Positions 7,628 through 13,817 of a stretch of 21,378 bases of DNA are shown piece after piece; the stretch's first letter is position 1; each line of letters starts with the position of its first letter. The notes below the pieces were generated by a model, which was not told the DNA's origin, made no database searches, and saw only the letters and a program-made list of their open reading frames with translations. This stretch comes from a virus. The position numbers and the translations under genes are program-made. The stretch spans positions 1 to 21,378 of IMG/VR virus record IMGVR_UViG_3300043470_001257. One strand, written 5' to 3'.

Positions 7628-8287
7628 TTATTTTCTACCCTTAACCCAACCTTCGTTCAGATAAGTTTCAAGGTTTTCTTTTTTTATCTTTTTGTTAGCA
7701 CCGTCTCTGGTTATCCAACACGTACCGTATTGACTATTTGTTTCACCAATACCAGTACCTTTTCTTTTTTCAGAGATTAAACGTTTAGATTCTTCAGCAT
7801 GATTTTTACCAGTCCAATCTAGATTTTTTAATTTATTCTGTCTGTATTCTTCATTTTCCCAAGCTATTTTATTAACATGAGAATTGAATCTACTTAACCA
7901 GTTTTCATCACCACCGAACTTTTCTTTTAAAACTTCGTCAGTTTTTTTTCTACCAGCTTTAACACATTTAAACATATGTTCTTCATTGATAAAACCACCA
8001 CCTTCACCACCAAGAGCCAAATTCATACATTTGGAATCTGAAATTAATTCTTTATTAACAATTTCTTTTTCTCTTTTAGCTAATTCTTCTCTATTTTCTA
8101 AAAATTCTAGAATCTCTTTTGTGTGATTTTCTTTACCGTATTTTCTAATAGAACGTCTTAATGTTTTACCACTACCTATATAACCATCTTCTAAGTTATA
8201 CGTGCTATGCATTCCGATGTACCATCGTCCTGTTATATTACACGTTGTTTTATAAATGTAGTGTATGTTTTTTTCTTTTCTTGCCAT
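7628..8287 (-). CDS. GIY-YIG homing endonuclease (free-standing, Seg-like)
   Basis: This 219-residue protein has the GIY-YIG core at the N-terminus: YIY (10-12), YIG (23-25), then GYIGSGKTLRRSIRKYGKEN (35-54), with a Glu-rich helix at about 58-80 that would hold the metal-binding Glu. The middle is basic and probably binds DNA. The C-terminus (about 188-219, CWITRDGANKKIKKENLETYLNEGWVKGRK) is a repeat-like DNA-binding tail often seen in phage endonucleases. It sits between two tRNA genes, 7 bases upstream of the Leu-shaped tRNA, the usual location for Seg-type enzymes in T4-like phages. No intron is visible around it. Confidence 0.88.
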   Translation of the reverse strand: MARKEKNIHYIYKTTCNITGRWYIGMHSTYNLEDGYIGSGKTLRRSIRKYGKENHTKEILEFLENREELAKREKEIVNKELISDSKCMNLALGGEGGGFINEEHMFKCVKAGRKKTDEVLKEKFGGDENWLSRFNSHVNKIAWENEEYRQNKLKNLDWTGKNHAEESKRLISEKRKGTGIGETNSQYGTCWITRDGANKKIKKENLETYLNEGWVKGRK

Positions 8288-8345
8288 TTCAATTTCTTTA
8301 ATAATAAATATCTCAGAAAACTGAAAAGTACAAAAAAGTCTCCAG

Positions 8346-8418
8346 TAGCGGGGGCCCGACTCGAACGGACGACCTCAAGGTTATGAGCCTTGCGAGCTAC
8401 CTACTGCTCTACCCCGCA
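8346..8418 (-). tRNA. tRNA-Met (CAU), initiator type
   Basis: A 73-base cloverleaf: acceptor TGCGGGG/CCCCGCT with a U1-U72 mismatch, D-stem GAGC/GCTC, anticodon stem CAAGG/CCTTG with loop CTCATAA (CAU), variable loop AGGTC, T-arm GTCCG-TTCGAGT-CGGGC, and discriminator A73. The open 1-72 pair and A11-U24 are hallmarks of bacterial initiator tRNA, and the body resembles E. coli tRNA-fMet closely. The three consecutive G-C pairs of the anticodon stem are reduced to two plus A29-U41. CCA is not encoded. Confidence 0.93.
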
Positions 8419-8425
8419 ATGTTAG

Positions 8426-8507
8426 TGCGGTAGGCTGGCTATGAACCAGCTATCCTAGAAAATGCTTTTTAAGGCAATCTTTCAGATAAAGACTTAACTT
8501 CTACCAC
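8426..8507 (-). ncRNA. Cloverleaf-like RNA, not a canonical tRNA
   Basis: Ends GTGGTAG and CTACCGC pair over 7 bp (one G-U) and are followed by A, like an acceptor plus discriminator. Inside are three hairpins: TCTTT-ATCTG-AAAGA, a short TGC/GCA stem, and GCTGG-TTCATAG-CCAGC in the T-arm position. The D-loop GG is missing, base 8 is A, and the T-loop has U at position 58. It directly precedes the tRNA-Met gene. It could be a decayed tRNA or a tRNA mimic. Confidence 0.45.
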
Positions 8508-8838
8508 TTTTGGTCAGAATCTCTTTTTTTCTGTGTTTTTTTATCAAATTAAAAATAGAGTTTTAGTTTGCTGAAAAGATTCTTTAACCATATAAGTTAT
8601 CTCAAGATGATAGTTCGCTTTGTTTTACGTGACTAACGTGCTCACGGTAGTAGATTTAAAGTGTCCTCACAACACTCCCAGTTTTTTTCACTTTCGTGTG
8701 ACAATAGCGACTCATGGTATTTCAATGTTGTCAGTAATGTCCGATGGAGACTAGTTACTCCTTCTCATAGTTGTAGATATCTGTTTGCAGAAATCATCTT
8801 TTTAGATATGTTGTTTAAGAACGTATTGTAATAAATAT
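8508..8838 (-). ncRNA. Structured leader or non-coding RNA of the tRNA unit
   Basis: About 330 bases downstream of the 8842 promoter carry no convincing gene. Several local hairpins are visible on the minus strand: TCTG-CAAA-CAGA, TCAC-ACGAAA-GTGA, AGTGT-TGTGAGG-ACACT, CGTGA-GCACGTTAG-TCACG and TATC-ATCTTGA-GATA. Their density exceeds that of other gaps here. It may be a processed leader or an independent RNA; I do not recognise a known family. Confidence 0.45.
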
Positions 8839-8841
8839 ATG

Positions 8842-8873
8842 CAAAGATACTAAAAGTTTCGACTCATGTCAAG
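8842..8873 (-). promoter_or_regulatory. Promoter of the tRNA/ncRNA unit
   Basis: CTTG (8870-8873), 20 bases, then TATCTTTG (8842-8849) on the minus strand. The surrounding A-run, TTGACA-like -33 region and TATCTTTGCA closely resemble the promoter at 15583-15614. Confidence 0.78.
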
Positions 8874-8890
8874 TTTTTTTACAACTTTTT

Positions 8891-9115
8891 TTATTTTTTT
8901 TTATTTAAATCATATTTTTCCTCAGTTTCTTCTATAACAATATGTATTTTATGTGTTTTATCAATCGAATGAATCACGTTGATAACATCGTAATATTTAT
9001 TATTAATGTAAATATATTCGTTTCTTTGTGGAATTGAGATTAATTTGACATTAGATTTTACAATTTCCCATTTACTATTTAGGAATGTGACAGTATATTT
9101 TTTATCGAAAAACAT
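8891..9115 (-). CDS. Hypothetical protein, 74 aa
   Basis: A short Lys/Ile/Tyr-rich protein (MFFDKKYTVTFLNSKW...) with an alternating hydrophobic pattern that suggests beta strands and a charged tail ending DLNKKK. There is no signal peptide, Cys motif or membrane span, and I do not recognise it. It ends just upstream (in minus sense) of the tRNA-unit promoter, and the gene on its other side is the plus-strand micro-ORF at 9177, so the two are divergent. The start is supported by an A/T-rich leader like those of other genes here. Confidence 0.6.
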   Translation of the reverse strand: MFFDKKYTVTFLNSKWEIVKSNVKLISIPQRNEYIYINNKYYDVINVIHSIDKTHKIHIVIEETEEKYDLNKKK

Positions 9116-9176
9116 AATTAATATTTTTTATAAGATATTTATAATTGTTATAACACTTCATTAAATAATTAGTACT

Positions 9177-9218
9177 ATGAAAAACAAAGGATGTGGATGC
9201 AAACCACCTAAAAAATAA
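9177..9218 (+). CDS. Candidate 13-residue Cys-containing peptide (MKNKGCGCKPPKK)
   Basis: A complete ATG-to-TAA frame on the plus strand encodes a basic peptide with a CxC pair and a PPKK tail. It is followed 19 bases later by a 13-bp terminator stem with a T-tail oriented for the plus strand, so it forms a self-contained unit. No clear TAnnTTTG promoter is visible upstream. Chance is possible because of the size. The non-random composition and flanking terminator are the only support; a metal-binding or regulatory role would be speculation. Confidence 0.35.
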   Translation: MKNKGCGCKPPKK

Positions 9219-9237
9219 GGTATTGCATTAAAAAGTT

Positions 9238-9273
9238 AAACCCCTAGTAAGCGACAATTTACTAGGGGTTTTT
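9238..9273. terminator. Strong bidirectional terminator between tmRNA and the 13-codon ORF
   Basis: AAACCCCTAGTAA (9238-9250) pairs perfectly with TTACTAGGGGTTT (9259-9271) around an 8-base loop. The better T-tail is on the plus side; on the minus side it follows the tmRNA 3' end by about 50 bases. Confidence 0.88.
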
Positions 9274-9318
9274 ATTTCAGTATGTTTTCGGTAAAATTAA
9301 CTGAATCTTTTTAAAGAG

Positions 9319-9669
9319 AGGAGCTGACGGGAATCGAACCCGCGTCTTGAGTATTCTTCAAATGTTTTCTACATGTTTAGCTACAATTTTTCTTCTAGCG
9401 CCAGAATATATTATCGATGGCATCCAATAATAAAGATGAATGGTGTACCATTATTTAGTGAATTATCACTATCAAGTGGATTACCACTATTTGCAGTTTT
9501 AAGCTACTGCTAACTCTCCGTTAGAAACCATTACAGCTTCATCAAGGAAATTTTCAGATACGATAAAATCGTTGTCAATTCAATGTTTAATAGACAGATT
9601 AAAGTGCTTCCAATCTAGCACTACATGCTTACAGTTTACGACTATACCCAATCAAAACCAACCAACCCC
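9319..9669 (-). ncRNA. ssrA: tmRNA (ssrA) with a long atypical tag
   Basis: The 5' end GGGGTTG pairs with CAGCTCC near the 3' end and keeps the G3-U70 pair needed for alanine charging. The 3' end has the tRNA-like T-arm GCGGG-TTCGATT-CCCGT and the tmRNA stretch CTAAACATGTAG. The 5' part has TGTAAGCATGTAGTGC as in Bacteroidetes tmRNAs. An in-frame tag ORF (stop TAA 9499-9501, inside a GCAGT/ACTGC stem) reads back through SNGELAVA and SENFLDEAVMV; in that frame the TGA at 9580-9582 limits the tag to at most 25 residues, and the resume codon cannot be fixed by eye. The base at position 73 is U rather than A, and CCA is not encoded. It would rescue stalled ribosomes and tag their products. Its own promoter is at 9745. 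Confidence 0.92.
9439..9488 (-). repeat. Three tandem hairpins at 18-base period inside the tmRNA
   Basis: AGTGG-TAAT-CCACT (9475-9488), AGTGA-TAAT-TCACT (9457-9470) and AATGG-TACA-CCATT (9439-9452) are 14-base hairpins separated by 4 bases. They lie just after the tag, where pseudoknots PK2-PK4 are usually found. Confidence 0.8.
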
Positions 9670-9699
9670 ATATTTTTCTAAGAACTTGTGATTTATAAA

Positions 9700-9729
9700 T
9701 ATGCGGGCACACATTAAAAAACCCGCATA
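9700..9729 (-). promoter_or_regulatory. Hairpin in the tmRNA precursor leader
   Basis: TATGCGGG and CCCGCATA form an 8-bp stem with a 14-base loop close to the predicted transcript start. No T-run follows on the minus strand, so it is more likely a 5' stabilising or processing element than a terminator. Confidence 0.55.
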
Positions 9730-9744
9730 TCCTAAATCTTTTTA

Positions 9745-9776
9745 CAAATATACTAACATTTTTTATAAAATGCAAG
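9745..9776 (-). promoter_or_regulatory. Promoter of the tmRNA gene
   Basis: CTTG (9773-9776), 20 bases, then TATATTTG (9745-9752) on the minus strand, between the clpP stop and the tmRNA 5' end. Confidence 0.7.
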
Positions 9777-9787
9777 TTTATTTATAA

Positions 9788-10483
9788 TTATTTTTTCTTT
9801 TTGTTTGTTATAACACCATCAACAATACCATAAGCCAACGCTTCTTCACCATTCATCCAAAAATCTCTTTCAGCATCTTTAAGAACTTGTTCTGGTGTTT
9901 TGTCAGTAAATTCTCCAAGCATGTTAAATAATGTTGTGTTATATTTTTCACCCTCAGCGATTGAACGTCTGATATCTTGAATGTTACCTTGGGCACCTGT
10001 TGATACTTGGTGTAACATTACTCTACTATTTGGTAATGTGAAGCGTTTACCTTTGGTACCAGCACCTAATAAGATACTACCCATACTTGCAGCCATACCA
10101 GTGTTTACTGTAATGATATCAGATGAAACGTAGTTCATCACATCAACGATTGAAAGGCCTGATTTTACTGACCCACCTGGTGTATCAACATGTAACGTAA
10201 CATCCTTAACTTCTAAATTGTCTAAGAACATTAACTGTGCTTGAACAACAGTACTCATTCTATCGTTAACAGGTCCAGCTAACCAAATGATTCTATCCAT
10301 CATAAGTCTGGAAAAAATATCCATTTGTGTAACACGCAATTCTCTTTCTTCTAAGATGTAAGGTGTTAGTGAAGCTGATGGACCATATATTCTAGTTTGA
10401 ACATCTTCCCATGCTTGAAATTGACATGAGCTAATACCCATGTGTTTGATAGCGTAATCTTTAAATTCTTGTGCGTAATTCAT
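9788..10483 (-). CDS. clpP: ClpP-family serine protease
   Basis: At 231 residues this is a ClpP protease subunit with an intact triad: Ser133 in GMAASMGS, His158 in MLHQ, and Asp207 in AERDFWM. The spacings of 25 and 49 match E. coli ClpP. DTPGGSVKSGL (100-110) is the substrate-strand loop. ClpP forms a tetradecamer and needs an unfoldase (ClpX/ClpA) that is not in this window, so it probably uses the host's. The N-terminal 40 residues are longer than in mature ClpP and could be a propeptide. It ends just before the tmRNA promoter, so a tagging RNA and a protease that normally degrades tagged proteins are adjacent. It is the last gene of a three-gene unit. Confidence 0.94.
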   Translation of the reverse strand: MNYAQEFKDYAIKHMGISSCQFQAWEDVQTRIYGPSASLTPYILEERELRVTQMDIFSRLMMDRIIWLAGPVNDRMSTVVQAQLMFLDNLEVKDVTLHVDTPGGSVKSGLSIVDVMNYVSSDIITVNTGMAASMGSILLGAGTKGKRFTLPNSRVMLHQVSTGAQGNIQDIRRSIAEGEKYNTTLFNMLGEFTDKTPEQVLKDAERDFWMNGEEALAYGIVDGVITNKKKK

Positions 10484-10488
10484 TTTAT

Positions 10489-10785
10489 TTAATTTTGTAG
10501 TTTACTAATAAAAATTGGTGTGTAGTCACCCATCCAAGCTCCTTGGATATTAAAATAAAAATATTCGTAAGCCATACTAATTTGAACTTCTTCAATTGAT
10601 TGACCATCCGTAATGTCGTCAATATCAACTTCCATGTCTTTAGCAAGTATTTCGATTATTTTTTCTACGTCATAGGCAACAACAGGGCCGAGATTTATTC
10701 TCTCGGCCATGCCTATAATAGCTTCGTCAAACCCATCAACTAATAACGCTTCTGGGTTTATTTCAGCAATCTGTTCTTTGAACAT
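10489..10785 (-). CDS. Conserved small phage protein, 98 aa
   Basis: The pattern NPEALLVDGFDEAIIGMAERI, then VVAYDVEKIIEIL, then YEYFYFNIQGAWMGDYTPIF matches a family I recall as very common in tailed phages and never assigned a function. The protein is acidic and soluble, without Cys or membrane segments. Its start overlaps the stop of the 141-residue gene (TAATG), and clpP begins 5 bases after its stop, so the three are one message and probably translated in a coupled way. A role as ClpP adaptor or regulator would be a guess from position only. Confidence 0.85.
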   Translation of the reverse strand: MFKEQIAEINPEALLVDGFDEAIIGMAERINLGPVVAYDVEKIIEILAKDMEVDIDDITDGQSIEEVQISMAYEYFYFNIQGAWMGDYTPIFISKLQN

Positions 10786-11210
10786 TACTCAGCGTTTTCT
10801 GCCTCTGTTTGTTTTTCTGATTCGAATAACAAACTTATAGTTTCTCTAACTCGATTCCATTTATCGAAACCGTGTTTAGATAAAATACCACTAAACGTAA
10901 CAACGTCTGGTTTAGAAATCTCAATTCTGTCTTTTTCAGTGTTATAGTGGATTGAAGAAATAGATTCTTCAATCACCATTTCTTTATCAGCGTCATCAAG
11001 TTTATCTAAGACGTTTTCGTTGATAACGATGATGATATCATCACCAGTTCTGTATTTTAACAATTCGTTAGCTTTGTTTACCTTGTAAACGTCTTTAGCT
11101 TTATTGTTAGTTAACACAGTAATGTTAATGAAATTAGATAGACCTGCTCTTTCTATGTGTTTAGTATACAAGTCTGTTGTGTCTTCAAATGGTTCTTCGT
11201 ATCTAGCCAT
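10785..11210 (-). CDS. Hypothetical protein, 141 aa, first gene of the clpP operon
   Basis: A charged soluble protein (MARYEEPFEDTTDLYTKHIE...) with alternating strands in the middle (DDIIIVINENVLDKL) and a Lys/Glu-rich end. The segment EESISSIHYNTEKDRIEI has a Glu and a His in helix-strand context, vaguely like small phage metallopeptidase folds, but no HExxH is present. I do not assign a function. It overlaps the 98-residue gene by the TAATG junction and follows a good promoter at 11247-11278, so it leads the unit 141 aa - 98 aa - ClpP. Confidence 0.78.
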   Translation of the reverse strand: MARYEEPFEDTTDLYTKHIERAGLSNFINITVLTNNKAKDVYKVNKANELLKYRTGDDIIIVINENVLDKLDDADKEMVIEESISSIHYNTEKDRIEISKPDVVTFSGILSKHGFDKWNRVRETISLLFESEKQTEAENAE

Positions 11211-11246
11211 TGTTTTTAAAAAATTTTATATAATGTTATTGTTTTA

Positions 11247-11278
11247 CAAAAATACTAATTAATATTCTAATTTACAAA
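11247..11278 (-). promoter_or_regulatory. Promoter of the clpP operon
   Basis: TTTG (11275-11278), 20 bases, then TATTTTTG (11247-11254) on the minus strand, 37 bases before ATG 11210. The TTTG lies within the last bases of the dnaJ gene. Confidence 0.75.
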
Positions 11279-12303
11279 CTTTCCGTTTGTTTTTTTTCGT
11301 ACTCTTCTTTTAAATTGATTATAATAGCTTTTAAGCTATCATCTAGAGTTTTTGGTATATTCACATCCAAAGTAACAATTAAATCACCACGTTTGTCTGT
11401 ATTTAGCTCTCTGAGACCTTTAAACGGTATTTTAAGGTTTTGCCCAATTTGACTGTATTCTGATATTGGTATTCTAATTTTACCACCTTCTATGGTGTTT
11501 ATTTCAACTTTATCACCCAATACCAACTGATGGTATTCTAATTTAAGTTTTAATTTTAGTTCCGAACCAACTCTAGTGAATTTTTCGTGTGGTAATTCGG
11601 ATATTCGTATAATTAAATCACCTTCTCTTCCGCTTTTAACACCATGGCCTTTACCACCCATAACAAATGCCATACCATCTTGGATTCCAGTTGGTATGTC
11701 TACTTCAACTAGTTCTTGTTTTTTTACTAAACCACTACCACTACAAGTTTTACATTCGTTTTTAAAAGTTGTTCCAGTACCACTACAAACATGACAATCA
11801 TTTATGTTTTCCATAAAACCAAAAGGTGTTCTAGTGACTTGTCTAATCTGACCACTTCCATTACATGTAGAACATTCTTGTGGTTCAGAACCACCATGTC
11901 CAGAACAGTCAGTACAAGAAACATTTCTATTGTAGTTATATTTCTTTTTAACACCTGTAAAAATTTCTTCTAGTGTTAATTTTACAGTTAAGGTCATATT
12001 TTCACCCACGCGTTCTCTAGCTTGTTTTTGTCTAAAAAATTGACTGAACATATCATGGAAACCATTTTGCATATCATCATACCCACCTATATTATCATGA
12101 GAATGACCAAATCTATCGTATTTGGCTTTTTTATCTTTATCAGATAAAACTTCATAAGCTTCTGAAATTTCTTTAAATAGTGTTTCATCACCGCCCTTAT
12201 CTGGATGGTGTTCTTTTGCTAATTTTCTATAGGTTTTTTTGATTTCTTCAGCAGTAGCAGCCTTATTAAGACCTAAAACTTCATAATAATCTTTTTTGCT
12301 CAT
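11272..12303 (-). CDS. dnaJ: DnaJ (Hsp40) co-chaperone
   Basis: The 343-residue protein has a J domain (1-66) with HPD at 33-35, which stimulates DnaK ATPase. A zinc domain holds four CxxCxGxG repeats (Cys130/133, 144/147, 170/173, 184/187), followed by the C-terminal client-binding domains. The linker (67-100) has few Gly and is Gln/Asp/Phe-rich, so the usual G/F region is reduced. DnaK is not in this window, so it probably recruits host DnaK. It has its own promoter and lies just upstream of the clpP operon, grouping folding and degradation functions. Length is slightly below the ~370-380 residues of bacterial DnaJ, mostly because of the shorter linker. Confidence 0.95.
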   Translation of the reverse strand: MSKKDYYEVLGLNKAATAEEIKKTYRKLAKEHHPDKGGDETLFKEISEAYEVLSDKDKKAKYDRFGHSHDNIGGYDDMQNGFHDMFSQFFRQKQARERVGENMTLTVKLTLEEIFTGVKKKYNYNRNVSCTDCSGHGGSEPQECSTCNGSGQIRQVTRTPFGFMENINDCHVCSGTGTTFKNECKTCSGSGLVKKQELVEVDIPTGIQDGMAFVMGGKGHGVKSGREGDLIIRISELPHEKFTRVGSELKLKLKLEYHQLVLGDKVEINTIEGGKIRIPISEYSQIGQNLKIPFKGLRELNTDKRGDLIVTLDVNIPKTLDDSLKAIIINLKEEYEKKQTESL

Positions 12304-12323
12304 AGTTTGTATTTATTTTTTAG

Positions 12324-12355
12324 CAAATATACTTAAATTATATTAAAAATGCAAA
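12324..12355 (-). promoter_or_regulatory. Promoter of dnaJ
   Basis: TTTG (12352-12355), exactly 20 bases, then TATATTTG (12324-12331) on the minus strand, 20 bases before ATG 12303. Confidence 0.78.
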
Positions 12356-12358
12356 TAG

Positions 12359-13018
12359 ATGACATATAGAGTTGTATTATTGTGTAACGGCGAATATAAA
12401 AAAACAATTCATAGAGCTAGAACCCTAGAAACTATTTTTACACGTTACCATAAAATAAAAGAAGAAAATAATGTTTTGTTTCCTAAACGTTTTGTTAATA
12501 GTAATAAAATTATACCTGTAAAATACGAGATTGCTGTGACAAAACCAACTGAAGAGGGTGATACATTTAGAACCCTTAGAGATGGTTATGGTAAGTTATA
12601 CACTGAAGAACCCTTGGGTGATTGGACTATTTTAACATCTCAAGATTATGAGCTTGAAGAAACATTTATGATTTATGGTATTGGTTATAAAAACGGTGAA
12701 AGACCAACAATACGTGAAATAGTTAAAAGACTTATGCTTAACGCACATTCTAAAAAAACTGTTAAACAAATCATAGTTGTTTATAACAAATTGTTAATAT
12801 ATAATGAGGACCAATTTGATATGGTTTTATGTAAGAATTTAGAAGAAGCTCAAAGGTTACACCATACACTTGCTAAAATAGCTAAAAAACAAAAAATAAA
12901 AAGTCTTTTATTTATGGGGACAGCAACTAAGTCTAATATAGGTAGATTATATGATGTGATACATGATGAAACAGGTTGGTCTTACCCTAAAATACGAAGA
13001 CAAAGTACGTTACATTAA
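12359..13018 (+). CDS. Hypothetical protein, 219 aa, plus strand
   Basis: One of three genes I call on the plus strand. It starts MTYRVVLLCNGEYKKTIHRA and is basic. A beta-rich N-terminal half is followed by helices (VKRLMLNAHSKKTVKQIIVVYNKL...) and a very basic end (YPKIRRQSTLH). There are single Cys residues but no metal motif and no membrane segment. I do not recognise a domain. The ATG at 12348 reads into a stop after six codons, so ATG 12359 is the likely start. It diverges from dnaJ and converges on the minus-strand 62-residue gene, with a shared terminator between. Confidence 0.75.
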   Translation: MTYRVVLLCNGEYKKTIHRARTLETIFTRYHKIKEENNVLFPKRFVNSNKIIPVKYEIAVTKPTEEGDTFRTLRDGYGKLYTEEPLGDWTILTSQDYELEETFMIYGIGYKNGERPTIREIVKRLMLNAHSKKTVKQIIVVYNKLLIYNEDQFDMVLCKNLEEAQRLHHTLAKIAKKQKIKSLLFMGTATKSNIGRLYDVIHDETGWSYPKIRRQSTLH

Positions 13019-13019
13019 A

Positions 13020-13042
13020 AAACCCAGAAAATTTCTGGGTTT
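13020..13042. terminator. Bidirectional terminator between convergent genes
   Basis: AAACCCAGAAA (13020-13030), one base, TTTCTGGGTTT (13032-13042). It is flanked by an A-run and a T-rich tract and serves the plus gene ending at 13018 and the minus gene ending at 13047. Confidence 0.85.
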
Positions 13043-13046
13043 AATT

Positions 13047-13235
13047 TTATTTAAATAAGTTTTCTAATTTTGTTACCAACTCAGCTATTCTCTTATCATT
13101 TCTATCTATTTGTTGTTGAATATTATTTGGTATATTACCAACATATTCAGATTTTAATTTAGAATTTTGTCTTTGAAGTGAATCACTTTCTCTAAGACAA
13201 TTGTCATATATTATTGCTTTATCTTGATTATTCAT
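13047..13235 (-). CDS. Small coiled-coil hypothetical protein, 62 aa
   Basis: I start at ATG 13235 (MNNQDKAIIYDNCLRESDS), which overlaps the end of the 112-residue gene; the longer in-frame ORF to 13313 would lie wholly inside that gene. The C-terminal part (IQQQIDRNDKRIAELVTKLENLF) has the heptad pattern of a short coiled coil. No family is recognised. It is the last gene of a three-gene cluster before the terminator at 13020-13042. Confidence 0.65.
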   Translation of the reverse strand: MNNQDKAIIYDNCLRESDSLQRQNSKLKSEYVGNIPNNIQQQIDRNDKRIAELVTKLENLFK

Positions 13236-13566
13236 ATTTACCACAATTACAATCTCCACCGCATTCGCATGGATTATTTTCAATTTCAATATCTTCAATA
13301 TCCATATCAACACCTACTGAAAACTGTTCTTGAATCTCTTTAATCATTTGTTGTACTTTCTCCATATCTGGTTCTGAAAGCATTACTGGGTTGATACATT
13401 CTACTCGTTCCTCACCAGTAGTTGGTAAAAAGAATGCCATCATGTTAGAATTTTTTTGTTCAATCATAAGATTTACCGATTCGGCAAATGGTTGAATAAT
13501 TTGTTGGTTTTGCATCATTTCAGCGTCCAAGTAAAATACTAGGATAAGTGGGTGGTTGTTTTCCAT
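13228..13566 (-). CDS. Acidic hypothetical protein, 112 aa, with Cys-rich C-terminus
   Basis: The body contains a hydrophobic strand (LILVFYLDAE), a Met-rich middle and an acidic stretch (VDMDIEDIEIE). It ends with a compact Cys cluster, CECGGDCNCGKYE (two CxC motifs), that could bind zinc or another metal. I do not recognise the family. It starts one base after the 80-residue gene ends and overlaps the next gene, so it belongs to one message. The CxC tail recalls the CxC of the micro-peptide at 9177, but the similarity is too short to infer relation. Confidence 0.75.
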   Translation of the reverse strand: MENNHPLILVFYLDAEMMQNQQIIQPFAESVNLMIEQKNSNMMAFFLPTTGEERVECINPVMLSEPDMEKVQQMIKEIQEQFSVGVDMDIEDIEIENNPCECGGDCNCGKYE

Positions 13567-13567
13567 T

Positions 13568-13810
13568 TTAGTTTTTATTAAATAATGTTATTTCTTCTAT
13601 TGAATTAAGGATTTCTTTTGTGTTGTAATCGTAAAAATGTATTAAAATTAGTTCGTTAACAATTTCTTTTTTTTCATTATCACCAATAGCAGTTTCACAT
13701 TTTAAATTTTGGTCATCAATTTTAACATAGATTAAAAATTCACTAATATATTTACCTTTTTTATTACTACTATAATAACGGTCTACCTCTTTAATTAATA
13801 GTTTTTTCAT
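13568..13810 (-). CDS. Hypothetical protein, 80 aa
   Basis: A Lys/Ile/Asn-rich soluble protein (MKKLLIKEVDRYYSSNKKGK...) with an alternating pattern suggesting beta strands. It has one Cys, no motif and no membrane segment, and I do not recognise it. It is the first gene of a tight three-gene cluster that runs to the terminator at 13020. A degenerate promoter box (TATATTTA, 13818-13825) lies 8 bases upstream of its ATG, and the terminator of the ncRNA behind the DUF2828 gene is 53 bases upstream. Confidence 0.65.
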   Translation of the reverse strand: MKKLLIKEVDRYYSSNKKGKYISEFLIYVKIDDQNLKCETAIGDNEKKEIVNELILIHFYDYNTKEILNSIEEITLFNKN

Positions 13811-13817
13811 TTTATTT

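Noticed and set aside
8434-8450. GCTGG-TTCATAG-CCAGC read as the anticodon arm of a third CAU tRNA
   Set aside because: No acceptable D-arm precedes it and no T-arm with TTCRANN follows before the next tRNA; it fits better as the T-arm position of a cloverleaf-like element.
8508-8838. Group I intron, RNase P RNA or 6S RNA in the leader of the tRNA unit
   Set aside because: I could not find the core motifs of these RNAs (P7/R-S elements, the RNase P conserved blocks, or a long 6S-like hairpin with a central bubble).
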